From: a virus | DNA: 47,495 bases | Reading direction: 5' to 3' (one strand) | IMG/VR virus record: IMGVR_UViG_3300042892_002959 | Location: 1-47,495 of that record | In this document: positions 4,765 through 11,060 of the stretch, piece after piece | How the letters are laid out: each line of letters starts with the position of its first letter | Numbering within the stretch: the first letter of the stretch is position 1 | The notes under the pieces: generated by a model | What the model saw: the letters and a program-made list of their open reading frames with translations, nothing else | Told to the model about the DNA's origin: nothing | Database searches by the model: none | Translations under genes and position numbers: made by a program

Positions 4765-5052
4765 ATGTTTAAAGTTTTTGATCATGGAATTGGTGCAGAA
4801 CGAGATGCTACGCCAGAAGAAATACACCAACAAAGAGATGCATTTTATGGACCTTCTGATGACCAGTTGTCAGTTTGGTTCAAAAGAGAAAGGGATGGCT
4901 TGCTTTTACAATGTGACTGGACACAACTTTCAGATGTAGCAATGCCTGCTGAAAAAGCACAAGAGTGGAAAACATACCGCCAAGCTTTGCGAGATATTAC
5001 AGCTCAACCTGGGTTTCCCAGAGAAATTGTTTGGCCAGTTAAACCTGTTTAA
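4765..5052 (+). CDS. Phage tail assembly chaperone-like protein
   Basis: The protein has 95 residues. The C-terminal half carries the pattern LLLQCDWTQLSDVAMP, then YRQALRDI and FPREIVWPVKPV. This fits the Phage_tail_APC family (PF16778): 'DW..L.D......W..YRqaLRd......P..v.WP..P'. Proteins of this family occur next to fibre genes and are thought to help fold or attach fibres. It follows the fibre-like gene after only 2 nt. The N-terminal half (about residues 1-45) is not recognised. Confidence 0.7.
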   Translation: MFKVFDHGIGAERDATPEEIHQQRDAFYGPSDDQLSVWFKRERDGLLLQCDWTQLSDVAMPAEKAQEWKTYRQALRDITAQPGFPREIVWPVKPV

Positions 5053-5144
5053 GCATAAACAAACGCTAAGGGCATGAGTACACGCGCGTGATCACCCAGG
5101 GGATGCGTCACTTAGGGTTACCCTTGACCCTAAATTATTTAAAT

Positions 5145-5173
5145 TTGACACAAATCCCTGAATTTAGTATAAT
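5145..5173 (+). promoter_or_regulatory. Sigma70-type promoter, consensus
   Basis: TTGACA (5145-5150), a 17-bp spacer and TATAAT (5168-5173). Just upstream, ttagggt/accctaa forms a hairpin (5112-5133). The -10 box is flanked by atccctgaat and attcggggat, an imperfect inverted repeat. The rest of the spacer 5053-5144 holds no gene. Confidence 0.85.
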
Positions 5174-5199
5174 AACTACTATTCGGGGATTATTACATT

Positions 5200-5724
5200 A
5201 TGGCAAACATTTTTTTCGCGTCAGACCACCATTTTCATCATAAAAATATTCTTGGTTTTAAGAATCAGGATGATACTCCATTACGGGTATTTGATGATGT
5301 TGACCACATGAATGAACATATGGTTTACTGCCACAATCGTGTAGTAAAGCCCGCCGACAAAGTTTATTTTGTAGGTGACGTATCTATGAGTCGCAATGCC
5401 AAGGGTTTAGAAATTCTTGGGCGCATGAACGGCGAGAAGGTCTTGATCAAAGGCAATCATGATCTAGCTAACGCTAATCAATACTTACAATATTTCAAAG
5501 ATATTCGTGGATCACATCAATTTGATGGAATCATTCTAACACATATTCCAATTCACCCAGAGAGCCTAGCTCGCTGGAGTTTAAATGTGCACGGACACTT
5601 ACACAACAATGTGGTACGTATGCCACTATCACAAATTCCAGACCGCCGTTATTTTAACGTAAGCATGGAAAGAATAAATTACACACCAATTTCACTAGAA
5701 CAGGTAAAAAAGCAATGTCAATAA
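5200..5724 (+). CDS. Calcineurin-like metallophosphoesterase
   Basis: The 174-residue protein has all the motifs of the calcineurin-like phosphoesterase fold. They are SDHHFHH (D9, H11), VGDVS (D60), GNHD (N86-H87-D88), THIPIH (H115) and HGHLH (H131, H133). These residues bind two metal ions and hydrolyse phosphomonoesters or phosphodiesters. Short phage and bacterial proteins of this size act on nucleotides or nucleic acids, but the substrate cannot be told. It has its own consensus promoter. Its last 10 bases overlap the rubrerythrin gene. Confidence 0.88.
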   Translation: MANIFFASDHHFHHKNILGFKNQDDTPLRVFDDVDHMNEHMVYCHNRVVKPADKVYFVGDVSMSRNAKGLEILGRMNGEKVLIKGNHDLANANQYLQYFKDIRGSHQFDGIILTHIPIHPESLARWSLNVHGHLHNNVVRMPLSQIPDRRYFNVSMERINYTPISLEQVKKQCQ

Positions 5725-6167
5725 CATTACAAAACTTGGAAAGTGCCTTAGCCGGGGAATCAATGGCATACACAAAGTACATGTACTTTGCACGTATTGC
5801 TCGTGAAGACGGCTTTGAAGACGTTGCCAAGCATTTTGAACACACCGCAGCACAGGAACTAAAACATGCTTGGGGTCATCTTGAGCTACTTATTGGGCGA
5901 CCCTCAACCAAAGTATGTTTGGAAAAAGCCATTGAAGGCGAAACTTACGAGTACACAACTATGTACCCTCAGTTTGAGCGTCAGGCAAAAGCTGAGCACA
6001 ATATTGAATCCGTTCGCGAGTTTAATGAACAAGGCCGCGAAAGTCTACAGCACGCGCAAGAATTCAAAACTGTACTAGACAAAGCACAAAAACGCTTTGC
6101 AGCACTCAAGCGTGTAGAACAACGTCACGCAGAAGCATATCAACAAGTTTGGGAAACAGTAAAATGA
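5715..6167 (+). CDS. Rubrerythrin-like diiron protein, ferritin-like domain only
   Basis: This 150-residue four-helix protein matches the ferritin-like domain of rubrerythrin. E15 lies in LAGESMAY, the first ExxH is E48/H51 (QELKHA), and the second ExxH is E110/H113 (ESLQHA), with further acidic residues at 75-79. Rubrerythrins reduce peroxide at a diiron site using electrons from a rubredoxin domain. Here that domain is missing from the C-terminus and is encoded by the next gene, which overlaps by 4 nt (ATGA). The pair would work as a two-protein peroxidase in the host cytoplasm. Phage copies are unusual and act as accessory stress-protection genes. Confidence 0.87.
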   Translation: MSITLQNLESALAGESMAYTKYMYFARIAREDGFEDVAKHFEHTAAQELKHAWGHLELLIGRPSTKVCLEKAIEGETYEYTTMYPQFERQAKAEHNIESVREFNEQGRESLQHAQEFKTVLDKAQKRFAALKRVEQRHAEAYQQVWETVK

Positions 6168-6298
6168 TGCATATTTGTATAGTATGTGACCACGTTCACG
6201 ATCCAGAAACTGAAGGCCGCTGGGAAGATTTGCCAGATACCTTTGAATGCCCAGAGTGTGGTGTAGGCAAAGAAGACTATGTTGCGTTAGAGGATTAA
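6164..6298 (+). CDS. Rubredoxin (44 aa)
   Basis: This frame begins at the ATG that overlaps the rubrerythrin stop codon (ATGA). It encodes a short rubredoxin with one iron site: C5-x-x-C8 and C29-x-x-C32. The typical sequence around these is WEDLPDTFECPECGVGKED. The loop between the two CxxC knuckles is shorter than in free-standing rubredoxins and longer than in rubrerythrin C-terminal domains. It should donate electrons to the diiron protein encoded just before it. The SGNH hydrolase gene starts directly after its stop codon, so all three probably form one operon. Confidence 0.9.
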   Translation: MMHICIVCDHVHDPETEGRWEDLPDTFECPECGVGKEDYVALED

Positions 6299-6712
6299 AT
6301 GCTAGACTGCTTAATCATAGGCGATTCAATTGCTGTTGGCACAGCCATGCAACGACCTGAGTGTGTAAGCTACTCTCGTGGTGGCTGGAATAGCTGGCAG
6401 TGGAATAAAGACTATTTAGACAAAGCGTCTAGCCAGTCAGCAAAAACCGTAATTATTAGTTTGGGTGCTAATGACCACAAAGGCATTAAAACTGAAACAG
6501 AATTACGAAAAATGCGTGAAGCCGTTAAAGGTACGCGCGTATTTTGGATTGATCCAGGCCAAGACCGAAAACCTATTGCACACGCAGCAATAGTAAAAAT
6601 CGCTAACCAATATGGTGATATAATCTTACCACGACCCAAGGACCAAATGAGTAACGACGGCGTACACCCAACAGGCCGTGGGTATAAAACTTTAGCAAAT
6701 CAAACGCGCTAG
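6299..6712 (+). CDS. SGNH/GDSL-type hydrolase
   Basis: The 137-residue protein shows the SGNH blocks: GDSIAVG with Ser10, Gly29, SLGAND with Asn58, and SNDGVHPT with Asp120 and His123. It is shorter than typical esterases but all catalytic residues are present. Members remove acyl or acetyl groups from sugars, lipids or peptidoglycan. In phages they are linked to cell-surface glycan de-acetylation, though here no signal peptide or fibre domain is seen. The gene starts right after the rubredoxin stop codon. Its own stop codon (TAG, 6710-6712) lies within the acceptor stem of tRNA-Met. Confidence 0.82.
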   Translation: MLDCLIIGDSIAVGTAMQRPECVSYSRGGWNSWQWNKDYLDKASSQSAKTVIISLGANDHKGIKTETELRKMREAVKGTRVFWIDPGQDRKPIAHAAIVKIANQYGDIILPRPKDQMSNDGVHPTGRGYKTLANQTR

Positions 6713-6780
6713 TAGCTTAAAGGCAAAGCAGTCGACTCATAATCGATCGAGTACTGGTTCGATTCCAGTCTAGCGCACCA
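6706..6780 (+). tRNA. tRNA-Met(CAT)
   Basis: The acceptor stem is GCGCTAG/CTAGCGC, the anticodon loop CTCATAA gives CAT, and the T-loop is TTCGATT. The discriminator base is A and the CCA is encoded. It could be elongator Met or an Ile2-type tRNA whose C34 is modified to lysidine. It overlaps the stop codon of the SGNH gene by 7 nt. Confidence 0.92.
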
Positions 6781-6783
6781 CTT

Positions 6784-6808
6784 AACCCACCGTCCAGGTG
6801 GGTTTTTT
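6784..6808 (+). terminator. Rho-independent terminator
   Basis: The stem AACCCACC/GGTGGGTT with a 5-nt loop is followed by T residues. It ends the transcript that carries the metallophosphoesterase, rubrerythrin, rubredoxin, SGNH and tRNA-Met genes. Confidence 0.92.
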
Positions 6809-6826
6809 GTTTGCAGAAATATTCAC

Positions 6827-6855
6827 TTGAAACTGTTACTACTTTTTGATATAAT
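6827..6855 (+). promoter_or_regulatory. Sigma70-type promoter
   Basis: TTGAAA (6827-6832), a 17-bp spacer and TATAAT (6850-6855). It drives the small-gene operon starting at 6892. Confidence 0.85.
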
Positions 6856-6891
6856 TATTCTTTAACAACGCAACCCAACTAACCAAATCAC

Positions 6892-7251
6892 ATGAAAATT
6901 AATTTTGCTCAAGTTCCTGCCGAAGATGTTGATGCTTTCGGAGACGACAACCTTTTTGGCCCCGATGAGGCCGGTAACTTCTACTACAACTATGTAGAGT
7001 TTGGCACTAATCCAGGCGGCACAGAAGAAGTTGCAATTGTTGACGGCTGTGACCGATTTATGCCTATTTCAGTAGACAGTATCCCTGATCTAGTAGTTGC
7101 TCTTAATGAGTGCTATAAAATTGCTAAGTCTCTAGAGGCTTCACAACGCATTCAAGATTACGTTACCCGAGACAATCAAGCATACGCCACAGAGGATTCC
7201 ATTGACTACGAACCCATTCAGATCTCTATTAACTGGCCTTTCAAGCACTAA
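6892..7251 (+). CDS. Acidic hypothetical protein (119 aa)
   Basis: I do not recognise this protein. It is acidic and starts MKINFAQVPAEDVDAFGDDN. It has a central beta-rich segment (NFYYNYVEFG, EEVAIVDGCDRFMPI), then a helix (IPDLVVALNECYKIAKSLE) and a C-terminal stretch ending INWPFKH. A sigma70-type promoter lies 37 nt upstream. Its last 50 bases overlap the next frame, which has no ATG start. The two could therefore be linked by translational coupling or by a frameshift. Confidence 0.65.
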   Translation: MKINFAQVPAEDVDAFGDDNLFGPDEAGNFYYNYVEFGTNPGGTEEVAIVDGCDRFMPISVDSIPDLVVALNECYKIAKSLEASQRIQDYVTRDNQAYATEDSIDYEPIQISINWPFKH

Positions 7252-7432
7252 AAGTGTTCCAGTTACCCTACAGTTGTTGGAGTGGGTAACCAAAACTATA
7301 AATGAACCCAGTGAGGTAGTTCAAACCTATGGCGAAGCATTTCAAGTATTACAATTCTTGGAAACTGCTGGCGTAGTTGAACTAACTCCTGTTGAAGACA
7401 ATCCTGGCGCATACACAATCCGAAAGTTATAA
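7202..7432 (+). CDS. Hypothetical protein, uncertain start
   Basis: The frame encodes up to 76 residues and has no ATG. TTG at 7202 would overlap the previous gene by 50 nt, and TTG codons near 7274 are alternatives. The well-formed part begins around SVPVTLQLLEWV, which reads as a small alpha-helical domain (about residues 18-76). Two helices, GEAFQVLQFLETAGVV and the LLEWV segment, are followed by a short beta end, GAYTIRKL. This looks like a winged-helix type fold, but that is only an impression. The protein could also be the C-terminal part of the 6892 gene product after a frameshift. Confidence 0.5.
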   Translation: MTTNPFRSLLTGLSSTKSVPVTLQLLEWVTKTINEPSEVVQTYGEAFQVLQFLETAGVVELTPVEDNPGAYTIRKL

Positions 7433-7822
7433 ATGGCAACTAAATCTAAAACACAAGCCGCAAGCGCACCCAGTGTACCACAAGGCGTACAGCGTACTCA
7501 AGCCAACCGCAAGCGTCGTCTGCAAAAACAACTCAAACTTCAACCTAATAATAAGCAAGTGCAAAACGCGCTCTTAGAAGTGGGCCGTGCGCGCAAAGCT
7601 CCGATTACCAAACAATGGTCGCATACTGCAATTCGCCTGGCAAAATTGTTCAAAGAATTTTGCGGAAGTGCTCCCAAAGAACTTTTTAGTAATAACCCTA
7701 AAGTGCAGCAGGCAGCACTAAGCATGCCTAGTACCAGATTATTTGTTGGTTTACCACAAGGTAAGGTTGACTTCTCGCTGGGCGCTCGTGCTTTTATTCG
7801 CAAAGGCAGCACATGGAATTGA
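7433..7822 (+). CDS. Basic hypothetical protein (129 aa)
   Basis: I do not recognise a family. The N-terminal 50 residues are very basic and of low complexity (TKSKTQAASA, QANRKRRLQKQLKLQ), which suggests nucleic-acid binding. The C-terminal part (about residues 55-129) looks globular, with IRLAKLFKEFCGSAPKEL and a final FSLGARAFIRKG. The gene directly follows the preceding stop codon, and its 3' end overlaps the next gene by 10 nt, so it is part of the same operon. Confidence 0.65.
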   Translation: MATKSKTQAASAPSVPQGVQRTQANRKRRLQKQLKLQPNNKQVQNALLEVGRARKAPITKQWSHTAIRLAKLFKEFCGSAPKELFSNNPKVQQAALSMPSTRLFVGLPQGKVDFSLGARAFIRKGSTWN

Positions 7823-8082
7823 TTGGCTACTACTTGCTATTTGCATTTAGTACCTCAATTACTGCTTGCATTTTCTGGTTTTGGCCGCTGGTGCAGCAAG
7901 CACAAGCTAGTGGTGTTGAAAATACCTTTACGGAATATCCCAAAATTAGTACAGTAATATACGTACTAGTAAGCACATTAGTGGCTCCCCTGCTGATTCC
8001 ACCAATGCTCAGTGAGCAAATGGCACAAAAATTTAGCAGCGGACTTGCACGAGAAATATTAAAACCAGATCCAAAAATTTAA
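7813..8082 (+). CDS. Two-helix membrane protein (89 aa)
   Basis: Two hydrophobic segments are visible: residues about 3-26 (LIGYYLLFAFSTSITACIFW) and about 46-65 (ISTVIYVLVSTLVAPLLIPP). A polar loop (about 27-45) and a charged C-terminal tail complete it. No family is recognised. A role in membrane remodelling or as a holin-like protein is possible but unsupported. It is the last gene of the operon; a promoter for the next gene begins 3 nt after the stop codon. Confidence 0.65.
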   Translation: MELIGYYLLFAFSTSITACIFWFWPLVQQAQASGVENTFTEYPKISTVIYVLVSTLVAPLLIPPMLSEQMAQKFSSGLAREILKPDPKI

Positions 8083-8084
8083 AT

Positions 8085-8113
8085 TTGCACTGTTAGTGGT
8101 TATTTGATATAAT
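8085..8113 (+). promoter_or_regulatory. Sigma70-type promoter
   Basis: TTGCAC (8085-8090), a 17-bp spacer and TATAAT (8108-8113), upstream of the 8145 gene. Confidence 0.8.
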
Positions 8114-8144
8114 ATATACTTATCGAACACACAAAGGCTCACAA

Positions 8145-8417
8145 ATGAAAATCAAAGAATTCACCTACACAAAACCCAATGGCGATGTTAGTCAACGTAC
8201 ACTTGTTGAATTGGTGTCGCCTACTGAGCACGTTGAAGGCATTGATGTAAGTGAACTAGACATGGATTCTTATGCCAAGTTTACGCAACAACTGCGCGAT
8301 CTTGAAACTCAAGTCTACAATCAGCGCATGGCACTATACGCTGACTTTGATCTTGGCAATAACTATCGCCGCTTTGTGCCAGCCCGAATGACAAACGTAA
8401 CCACCGAATTCGCATAA
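8145..8417 (+). CDS. Conserved phage protein (90 aa)
   Basis: The protein begins KEFTYTKPNGDVSQRTL, then has a short acidic GIDVSELD motif, a helix (SYAKFTQQLRDLETQVYNQRMALY) and the ending NNYRRFVPARMTNV. From memory, phages of the T4-like group carry similar small proteins with a YRxF-P motif near the C-terminus. Their function is unknown, although some sit near WYL-type or replication genes. It has its own promoter, and another promoter follows 10 nt after its stop codon, so it is a single-gene unit. Confidence 0.7.
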   Translation: MKIKEFTYTKPNGDVSQRTLVELVSPTEHVEGIDVSELDMDSYAKFTQQLRDLETQVYNQRMALYADFDLGNNYRRFVPARMTNVTTEFA

Positions 8418-8427
8418 AAATACAAAC

Positions 8428-8456
8428 TTGAATATAACAGCTATAGGCTGTATAAT
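8428..8456 (+). promoter_or_regulatory. Sigma70-type promoter
   Basis: TTGAAT (8428-8433), a 17-bp spacer and TATAAT (8451-8456). The spacer contains a perfect small hairpin acagc-tatag-gctgt, a possible operator. Confidence 0.82.
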
Positions 8457-8486
8457 ATTATTTTAAATCACAGAAAGAAACATATC

Positions 8487-8852
8487 ATGGCCGCTACCTG
8501 GACAGACGAACTCAAACAAGAAGTTATCAGCAAATATGAAGCCGCAGGCCCAACGCCTGAAAACTCAACCGAAATTATCAAAGACATTGCAGAAGAATTT
8601 GAGCAATCGCCAAACGGTGTTCGCATGGTGCTAGTACAAGCTGGCGTTTATGTGAAAAAAGACCCCGCCGCTGGTTCTGCATCAAAAACAAAAACTGCTG
8701 CTACTGGCGACAAACCTGCTCGCGTTAGTAAAGAATCAGCTATTGCTGACTTGACCGCTGCTATCCAAGACATGAACAAACCAGTTGATGCAGACATTCT
8801 TAGCAAACTCACTGGCAAAGCAGCAGTGTATTTTCTCAGCATCATCAAGTAA
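8487..8852 (+). CDS. HTH-like phage protein, candidate DNA binding
   Basis: The N-terminal half (about residues 1-58) has a Myb/HTH-like pattern: WTDELKQEVISKYEAA, then helices ending SPNGVRMVLVQAGVYVKK. A Lys/Ala-rich linker (about 60-82) follows, and then a helical C-terminal domain (SKESAIADLTAAIQDM and ILSKLTGKAAVYFLS). The start W-(T/S)-D-E resembles that of the larger protein at 12843, so the two may be related. From memory, similar proteins are common in T4-like phages without assigned function. It is a single-gene unit with its own promoter and a strong terminator. Confidence 0.7.
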   Translation: MAATWTDELKQEVISKYEAAGPTPENSTEIIKDIAEEFEQSPNGVRMVLVQAGVYVKKDPAAGSASKTKTAATGDKPARVSKESAIADLTAAIQDMNKPVDADILSKLTGKAAVYFLSIIK

Positions 8853-8854
8853 TC

Positions 8855-8882
8855 AAGGCGGCCCTGTGCCGCCTTTGTTTTT
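8855..8882 (+). terminator. Rho-independent terminator
   Basis: The perfect 8-bp stem AAGGCGGC/GCCGCCTT with a 5-nt loop is followed by tgttttt. It ends the 8487 transcript. Confidence 0.92.
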
Positions 8883-8893
8883 AAAGGATTAAT

Positions 8894-9520
8894 ATGGCAA
8901 CCAAAAAACGAAGCGAACTGGAAACCGAACTGATGACTCCGGCCAACATTAGCCGAGTTATCCGTTTGCTAGAACCCACCGAAGAAGGTGTTAAACCTAT
9001 TACTAAAAAAGATGCTTGTCAGATACTGGGCATGGCATATAACACAACTAGACTGGGCACAATCCTTGAGGAGTTTAAAAAAGCTCAAGCACGTGATGCC
9101 AAACGTCGCGCTGAGTTACGTGGTAAGCCCGCCAGTCGTGAGGATATGGTGTACATTATTTCGGAATACTTGGCGGGTGAGACCGTGGATGCTATTAGTA
9201 AGATGACGTATCGCTCACCAACATTCATCAAGCGTATTCTTGAAGAAAACGCAGTTCCAATTCGTGTGCCTGGATCAAGCTACTTTAGTCCTGAAATGGT
9301 TCCTGAAGGTGCACAGCGCGAGCGCTTTAAAGTAGGCGAAGTTGTGTACTCTACCAAGTATGATAGCACAGCACTCATTGAAGTTGAAAAACTCACTGAA
9401 CAATATGGATATATTTACCGCATCTTCTTATTATCAGACAAGTGGCTACAATCGGCGTGGCAAGAACACTATGAACTTGCCAGCTTAGAACATCTTCGCG
9501 AACTAGGAGTACGCATTTGA
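8894..9520 (+). CDS. Conserved phage protein with HTH segments (208 aa)
   Basis: The first half contains two HTH-like segments: ITKKDACQILGMAYNTTRLG (about residues 36-55) and a later one, AISKMTYRSPTFIKRILEEN. The second half is beta-rich (FKVGEVVYSTKYDSTALIEVE, YGYIYRIFLL) and ends LEHLRELG. I believe comparable proteins are present in T4-like phages of aquatic bacteria, with no known role. DNA binding and a packaging or transcription role are possible. It starts 11 nt after a terminator with a good ribosome binding site (aaagga), and no promoter is visible. It may rely on read-through or an undetected promoter. Confidence 0.7.
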   Translation: MATKKRSELETELMTPANISRVIRLLEPTEEGVKPITKKDACQILGMAYNTTRLGTILEEFKKAQARDAKRRAELRGKPASREDMVYIISEYLAGETVDAISKMTYRSPTFIKRILEENAVPIRVPGSSYFSPEMVPEGAQRERFKVGEVVYSTKYDSTALIEVEKLTEQYGYIYRIFLLSDKWLQSAWQEHYELASLEHLRELGVRI

Positions 9521-9681
9521 TTCAAATATTTATAGCATTTGTGCTAGTAGCATTACTAGTAGCTTTTGTTTACAACACAGTTAGTAAGTTTACATTACGT
9601 GAGTATAAGCTTGCTTTTAAAGTTGGGGCATTTGCCACAGCTTCCGCACTAATTCTTTTTGTTATCACTCAAACATTCTAA
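9517..9681 (+). CDS. Small membrane protein with TTG start (54 aa)
   Basis: The frame begins at TTG 9517, overlapping the preceding stop codon (TTGA). A strong ribosome binding site, aggag, lies 8 nt upstream, which decides this start. The protein has two hydrophobic helices, residues about 2-19 (IQIFIAFVLVALLVAFVY) and about 34-52 (GAFATASALILFVITQTF), with a short polar loop. No family is recognised. The stop codon lies 1 nt before the SPFH lipoprotein gene, so the two membrane proteins may work together. Confidence 0.65.
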   Translation: MIQIFIAFVLVALLVAFVYNTVSKFTLREYKLAFKVGAFATASALILFVITQTF

Positions 9682-9682
9682 T

Positions 9683-10480
9683 ATGAAATCTATTTTTAAA
9701 ATCTCTGCTGTTATTGCTGCTGTTGTTCTGGCTACTGGTTGCACTCGTATTGAAACGGGTGAAGTAGGCGTTCGCGTTGGTTTTGACAAACAAGTTCAAA
9801 GCGGCGAACTGTTGCCTGGCTCTTTTAACCAGACTTTGGTTGGTACTGTGATGACTTTCCCCATCAAGGATGTAAACGTGTCGTTGGAGAACATGACTCC
9901 TGTTGCCAAAGACAACTCAACCATGAAAGACTTGGATGCTGTTGTAGTATACAACATCAACCCACAGGCTGTTGCTGAGTTGTACTCGACTAAGAACAAA
10001 TCGTTTCACGCTGAATTCAAGGGCGACACCTATGTGATGTACAACTACATTGTGCAGAACGCTCGTAACTCCATCTACAAGGCTGCTCGCAAGTACGAAG
10101 CATTGGACATGGCCGATAACCGTACTGAGATGGAAAACTTCATTAAAGAAGAAATCATCCGTAACTTGGCTGAAGAGAAGTTGGACGGTTCTATCACAAT
10201 TAGCCAGGTCATGATTCGTAATGTTGTGCCCAGCGATACTGTGGTTGAAAGTGCGAACGCCCTAGTTCGTAGCAAAAACGAGCTAAAGCAAAAGGAAGTT
10301 GAAGTTAAGACTGCTGAAGCTGAATCACGTCGTATGGCTGCCCTGGCTAACAATAGTGGTAGCTCTATTGCATTTATGCAGGCACAAGCTATGCTGAATA
10401 TTTCCGAAGGTATTAAAGCAGGTAAAGTTCAGACTATTGTTGTGCCCAGCAACTTTAACGCACTAATGATGTCAAAATAA
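9683..10480 (+). CDS. SPFH/Band 7 (prohibitin-like) lipoprotein
   Basis: The 265-residue protein starts with a lipoprotein signal peptide: a basic start, a hydrophobic core and lipobox LATGC with Cys20. A Band 7 domain follows over about residues 25-200 (IETGEVGVRVGFDKQV, then DLDAVVVYNI). The C-terminal coiled coil (VRSKNELKQKEVEVKTAEAE) and the ending LNISEGIKAGKVQTIVVP are typical of prohibitin/stomatin proteins. These assemble membrane-bound rings or scaffolds. The lipobox implies anchoring on the periplasmic side of a membrane, which is unusual for SPFH proteins. The ATG at 9683 was chosen because it gives a complete signal peptide. Confidence 0.87.
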   Translation: MKSIFKISAVIAAVVLATGCTRIETGEVGVRVGFDKQVQSGELLPGSFNQTLVGTVMTFPIKDVNVSLENMTPVAKDNSTMKDLDAVVVYNINPQAVAELYSTKNKSFHAEFKGDTYVMYNYIVQNARNSIYKAARKYEALDMADNRTEMENFIKEEIIRNLAEEKLDGSITISQVMIRNVVPSDTVVESANALVRSKNELKQKEVEVKTAEAESRRMAALANNSGSSIAFMQAQAMLNISEGIKAGKVQTIVVPSNFNALMMSK

Positions 10481-10481
10481 T

Positions 10482-10742
10482 ATGAGACATTGGCTATTTG
10501 CTGAACCTATTGGTGCAACAAGTGAGCCCGTGTGGATGGTATACTCTGAGGATGCTATTATTACCGAGTACTGGGATACTTGGCAGCGTCAGGGTATAGC
10601 CTACAACAAAGCACATGGGCTTGATATTAATAATAATATTACTGCACACAACTGTATACAGGACTGGATTGTAGTGCATTGGGCTGTTGAAGCAACACCA
10701 GAAAACCTACTTAAAATTATATCTGCGCCAAAAGGTCAATAA
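10482..10742 (+). CDS. Hypothetical protein (86 aa)
   Basis: The protein is unrecognised. It starts RHWLFAEPIGATSEPVWMVYSE and is rich in Trp (six residues), with a charged, mostly soluble pattern. The central part has an ILE/ASN-rich stretch (GLDINNNITAHNC). No membrane segment or catalytic motif is obvious. It follows the SPFH gene after 1 nt and precedes the PC4-like gene by 2 nt, so it belongs to the same operon. The ending TPENLLKIISAP may be a helix. Confidence 0.65.
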   Translation: MRHWLFAEPIGATSEPVWMVYSEDAIITEYWDTWQRQGIAYNKAHGLDINNNITAHNCIQDWIVVHWAVEATPENLLKIISAPKGQ

Positions 10743-10744
10743 TT

Positions 10745-11023
10745 ATGGATGAGAATATACAGTACTCAAAGATCATTGACGAAAACATGGACAAAGGGTT
10801 CCAGATTCGTCTAGCTGTTAACGACTTCCGCGGTATTACATATATCCAGCTTCGCAAGTTTTTTCTATCATACGAAGGCGAGTGGATTCCCAGTCGTGAA
10901 GGCGTTTCGATCCCTGCTAGTACTGAAAATATTTACGCATTACTGGACGGACTTTTTGAAATTTGTAGTGTAGCTGAGGGCGAAGAAATTATCAAACACT
11001 ATAGTGAGCGGCTAAAATCTTAA
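10745..11023 (+). CDS. PC4/p15-like transcriptional coactivator
   Basis: The 92-residue protein fits the PC4 (p15) ssDNA-binding fold: a strand-rich core with LAVNDFRGITYIQLRKFFLS (about residues 23-42), then EGEWIPSREGVSIPA and a C-terminal helix beginning IYALLDGLFEICS. PC4-like proteins bind single-stranded DNA as dimers and act in transcription or DNA repair. Phage versions are known in T4-like phages, so a role in phage late transcription or replication is plausible. It is the last gene before the ligase promoter. Confidence 0.75.
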   Translation: MDENIQYSKIIDENMDKGFQIRLAVNDFRGITYIQLRKFFLSYEGEWIPSREGVSIPASTENIYALLDGLFEICSVAEGEEIIKHYSERLKS

Positions 11024-11024
11024 C

Positions 11025-11053
11025 TTGTTTATTTGACCCTAAAGTGTTATAAT
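11025..11053 (+). promoter_or_regulatory. Sigma70-type promoter giving a leaderless ligase mRNA
   Basis: TTGTTT (11025-11030), a 17-bp spacer containing gaccctaaa, and TATAAT (11048-11053). The ATG at 11061 is only 7 nt after the -10 box, so transcription would start at or next to the start codon. No ribosome binding site is present. Confidence 0.75.
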
Positions 11054-11060
11054 TATTGCT

